NCBI RefSeq assembly: GCF_000372725.1
Contig: NW_005196830.1
Span: 259,975 to 323,974, forward strand
Length of the DNA: 64,000 nt
Source: Emiliania huxleyi CCMP1516
Lineage: Eukaryota; Haptophyta; Isochrysidales; Noelaerhabdaceae
Direction of reading: 5' to 3'
Shown here: positions 61,473 through 64,000 of the stretch, in pieces
How positions within the stretch are numbered: the stretch's first letter is position 1
How the letters are laid out: each line of letters opens with the position of its first letter
Position numbers and translations under genes: made by a program
The notes under the pieces: model-generated
Told to the model about the DNA's origin: nothing
Seen by the model: the letters and a program-made list of their open reading frames with translations, nothing else
Database searches by the model: none

Positions 61473-64000
61473 TCACTCGAGCATGATGACGTCGTCGTCG
61501 TCGTCGGCCACCACCACGCCCGACCCGGCGCCGCCGCTCGGCTCGGCCCCTGCCACCGCCGCGTCTCCCTCCGCCACCTTGCGCCGCTTGCGGCTGCCGT
61601 CGCCGCCGGGCGAGTCCTCCTCAGCCGGGGCCGGCGGGCCAGCAGCAGCTTCGTCGGCGGCGGCGATGAAGCGGAAGCCGCTCGGGTGCTCCTCCTTGTC
61701 GAGCAGCGTGTGCGTGAGCGCGATCTTGCACTTGAGCGCCTGCGTGGTGTCCTCCACCTAGGAGACAGGTCAGAGGCGCAGCGCGGTGATTGAGCGGCGG
61801 CTGCAGCCCCCCGACGCAGACGTGCGCGCGTAGATAAGGTGGCCGTGTGGTTCGGATGAGGAGGAGGGGGAGGGGCTGCGCCTTGCGCCTCACCTCGAGC
61901 ACGACGCCCGGGCCGAGCTTGACGGGCAGGCTGTCGAGTGGCTTGTCGCCGTGCAACTCGCCCTCCTCGCCGCCGCCCTCGTCCTCGCCCTCCCAGAGCA
62001 AGACGGTTTTGTCGGCGAGCTCGTTGGTGAGGTCGATGGTCGGCTTGTTGAAGGAGAGGAACTTGATGACGACCTGCGCGAGGCGGGCTCCCGAGAGGCG
62101 TGTCGATCTGTGGGGTGTGGTTGTGTGTGTGTGTGTGTGCAGGAGGGAGGGCGGGGCTGTGTGCCTGCTCGACGAGGCTGCGGACGGTGAAGCTGGCGGT
62201 GTCGAGCTCGAGCGTCGAGGTCGAGCCAGTGCAGACATAGCACTTTGGCTCCGGCGCCTCGAGCCGCATGCGGAGCAGCAGCTGGTTCTCCTTCGGGCCG
62301 CTGAGGTGGCGGTTGCACACGCAGTAGCGGCACGCGTCGATGCTTGCCTTGCTGAGGTCTCCTCCCGCCGCCTGCACGCTGCGCAGCACCTTGAAGGCCT
62401 CGAGGACGATGAAGCCGGCGATGACGGCGTTGGTGGTGGCGATGGCGTGGATGATCCGCCCCGCGATCCCCTTGATCTCCCACCGCGACTGGAGCGGGAT
62501 GTGGAAGGTTGCGCAGCGCAGGTTGGCGGCGGCAGCCACAAAGTCCATCGCGTCGTCGTCATCCTGGCGCAGGGGCGACGGAGATCGCGCGCGTGGGCAG
62601 CGGGAGGGTTGAGAAGAGAGAGTGGAGAGTGGAGAGTGGAGAGTGGAGAGGGAGGGGGAGGGGGAGGGGGTGCCTTGTCGAAGGCGAGCGAGCCAACCTC
62701 CGACGCGCGCTGGGTGAAGATCCGCTCGACGGAGGCGAGAAGCACGGCGGCGCTCTCCTCCACCGACCACGCCCGCTGCTCCTCTCGCGCCGTCGCCGCC
62801 GCGTCGGGCAGCGCCAGCTTCGCGAGCTCGACCTTGACGGGCGGCCTCCGCTTCTCCCACAGAACCTGCCAGAGGTCATGCCAGAGGTATAAACCGCCAG
62901 AGGTCAAGAAGGCCTCGGGCAGCCGAGGTCGAGCCGAGGCGCAGCCGAGGTCGAGCCGAGGCGCGATCTAGCCGAGGCGTGCCTCCATGTTGAGCAGCCG
63001 CTGCACGTCGTCCTCGAAGACCGCGCTGAAGACGCGCCGAGCAAAGTCGGCACCGCTCTCGCCCTCCTGCTGCTTCAGCGGCGGCGGCGGCGGCGGTGCG
63101 GCGGCGGCGCCGTCCCCGTCCGGTGGTCCGCCGTCGGCCTCGCCGTCGGCGCCCTCCTCTGCGGTGTCGACGAGGTCCGTCTCCTCGCCTCCGAAGAGCT
63201 TCTTGAAGAGCAGCTCCTGGTGCGGGAGGAGGGAGGGGAGGGCTCTGGGACCCCAGGCAGACGTGCAGGAAGGGTCCGGGAGGAGTCGGGTGAACAAGGA
63301 GTGGGAGGGCGAGAGGGCGAGAGGGCGAGAGGGAGAGGGTACAAGTTGTTCTGCAGGGTCGGCGCTCCTTGGCCCAGCTGATGCAGTGCACCGGCTTCTC
63401 GGGGTGGTTGCGGATGGTGCAGATCGGAAAGGTCTTTTGCACCTGGCGTGCACACACACTCCTCGGCGCGGACGCGGCTTTGGCGTGCTGGGACGGCTGG
63501 GCTCAGCGAGGCGGAGGCAGGAGGCAGAGGCGGCAAGAGGCGGCAAGAGGCGGCAAGAGGCGGCAAGAGGCGGCGGCGGAGGCAAACGCGGAGGCGGGCG
63601 GAGGGGAGGCAGGCGGCGAAGGCAGGCGCGCCCGCGGCGGGTCGCACTCAAAGCACTTTGTCTTGCCCTTGACGATGGCGCGCACCTGGCCCACGTACCC
63701 CTCCGTGCCGCTCTCGATGAGCGGGATGCCGACGCTGAGGCAGAGCCGGTTCACGTGCCGCCGCGCGTCCACATTGTCCAGAGCGTTTAGCACGATGTTG
63801 AACTGCGCGCAGGAGGAGGCGCTCAGAGGCCGTCTGTGGCGGGCCGCGAGCAGGTTGCGGTGGCGGAGCGGCCGCACCGTCTTGAAGAAGTCCGGCCCGA
63901 ACTGCTCCGTGTCCTTGATGTTGCCCAGGTGCGCGTCGATGGAGAGGCTGGCGGCGTGTGGGAACGCGAGGACGGCCTTCTTGGCGACCTTTGCCTTGGA
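61473..64000 (-). CDS. UBA2: SUMO-activating enzyme subunit 2 (UBA2/SAE2), N-terminus beyond window
   Basis: Exons: 64000-63878 (continues beyond the window), 63802-63632, 63442-63368, 63216-62983, 62865-62674, 62563-62165, 62073-61894 and 61757-61473. The 552 aa present match the E1 catalytic subunit for [37 protein letters not shown], zinc Cys pair KCFECDP, catalytic Cys in [17 protein letters not shown] then [16 protein letters not shown], second zinc pair [27 protein letters not shown] and LEAFKVLRS, and the ubiquitin-fold domain [17 protein letters not shown]. The C-terminus has a basic KRRK nuclear-type signal and an acidic tail with VIMLE. It adenylates SUMO with AOS1 and forms the thioester. 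About 90 N-terminal residues with the ATP-binding Gly motif are missing. Four introns are GC-AG, two GT-AG, and one (63367-63217, WAK|ELLF) appears GA-AG. Confidence 0.95.

Overview
This window is nuclear DNA from a GC-rich eukaryotic microalga. A haptophyte (coccolithophore or prymnesiophyte) fits best; a pelagophyte or dinoflagellate is less likely. The evidence is very high GC, genes split into many short exons, gene order alternating between strands, plant/algal gene types (a plastid-type KAS II with an algal bipartite leader, a carotenoid oxygenase, Pro-rich cell-surface proteins), and many satellites and dispersed repeats. There is one 100-N assembly gap at 21474-21573. Organism identity is inference.

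Layout. 1-8.2 kb: Gly/Met-rich protein (-), secreted DnaJ-like protein (+), Cys/Pro-rich single-span membrane protein (+). 8.6-13 kb: hairpin array, alpha/beta-hydrolase-like gene (+), repeat-rich stretch with a foldback SINE-like element. 13-20 kb: weak ORFs, a membrane sulfotransferase (-), a small unknown gene (-). 20-27 kb: mnmG/MTO1 (+, broken by the gap), RING protein (-), NHL beta-propeller protein (+). 27.6-36.8 kb: quinone oxidoreductase (-), RraA-like protein (-), Tudor-like protein with a frameshift (+), glycosyltransferase (-), PH protein (-). 37-39.7 kb: satellites, a double hairpin, a possible nuclease ORF (+). 40-48.7 kb: KAS II (-), Tudor-like protein (-), carotenoid oxygenase (+). 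48.7-64 kb: two MITEs with 8-bp target duplications, JmjC/EF-hand protein (+), Sel1/RING protein (-), SUMO E1 subunit UBA2 (-, runs off the end). I saw no operon-like pathway; neighbours look functionally independent.

The most interesting signal is in the introns. Protein homology fixes most splice sites, and in my hand count about half of some 65 introns start with GC rather than GT, with two apparent GA-AG cases. In many introns the first 8-35 bases are an exact or decayed copy of the first bases of the downstream exon, as if each intron arose by insertion or duplication at an AG|GY site. The clearest case is an intron in the carotenoid oxygenase that consists of telomere-type repeats flanked by a perfect 29-bp direct repeat; the duplicated target supplies both splice sites. 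Several introns also share short minisatellite motifs. Two non-autonomous elements elsewhere also have 8-bp target duplications. Exon coordinates were derived by hand and may be off by a base in places.
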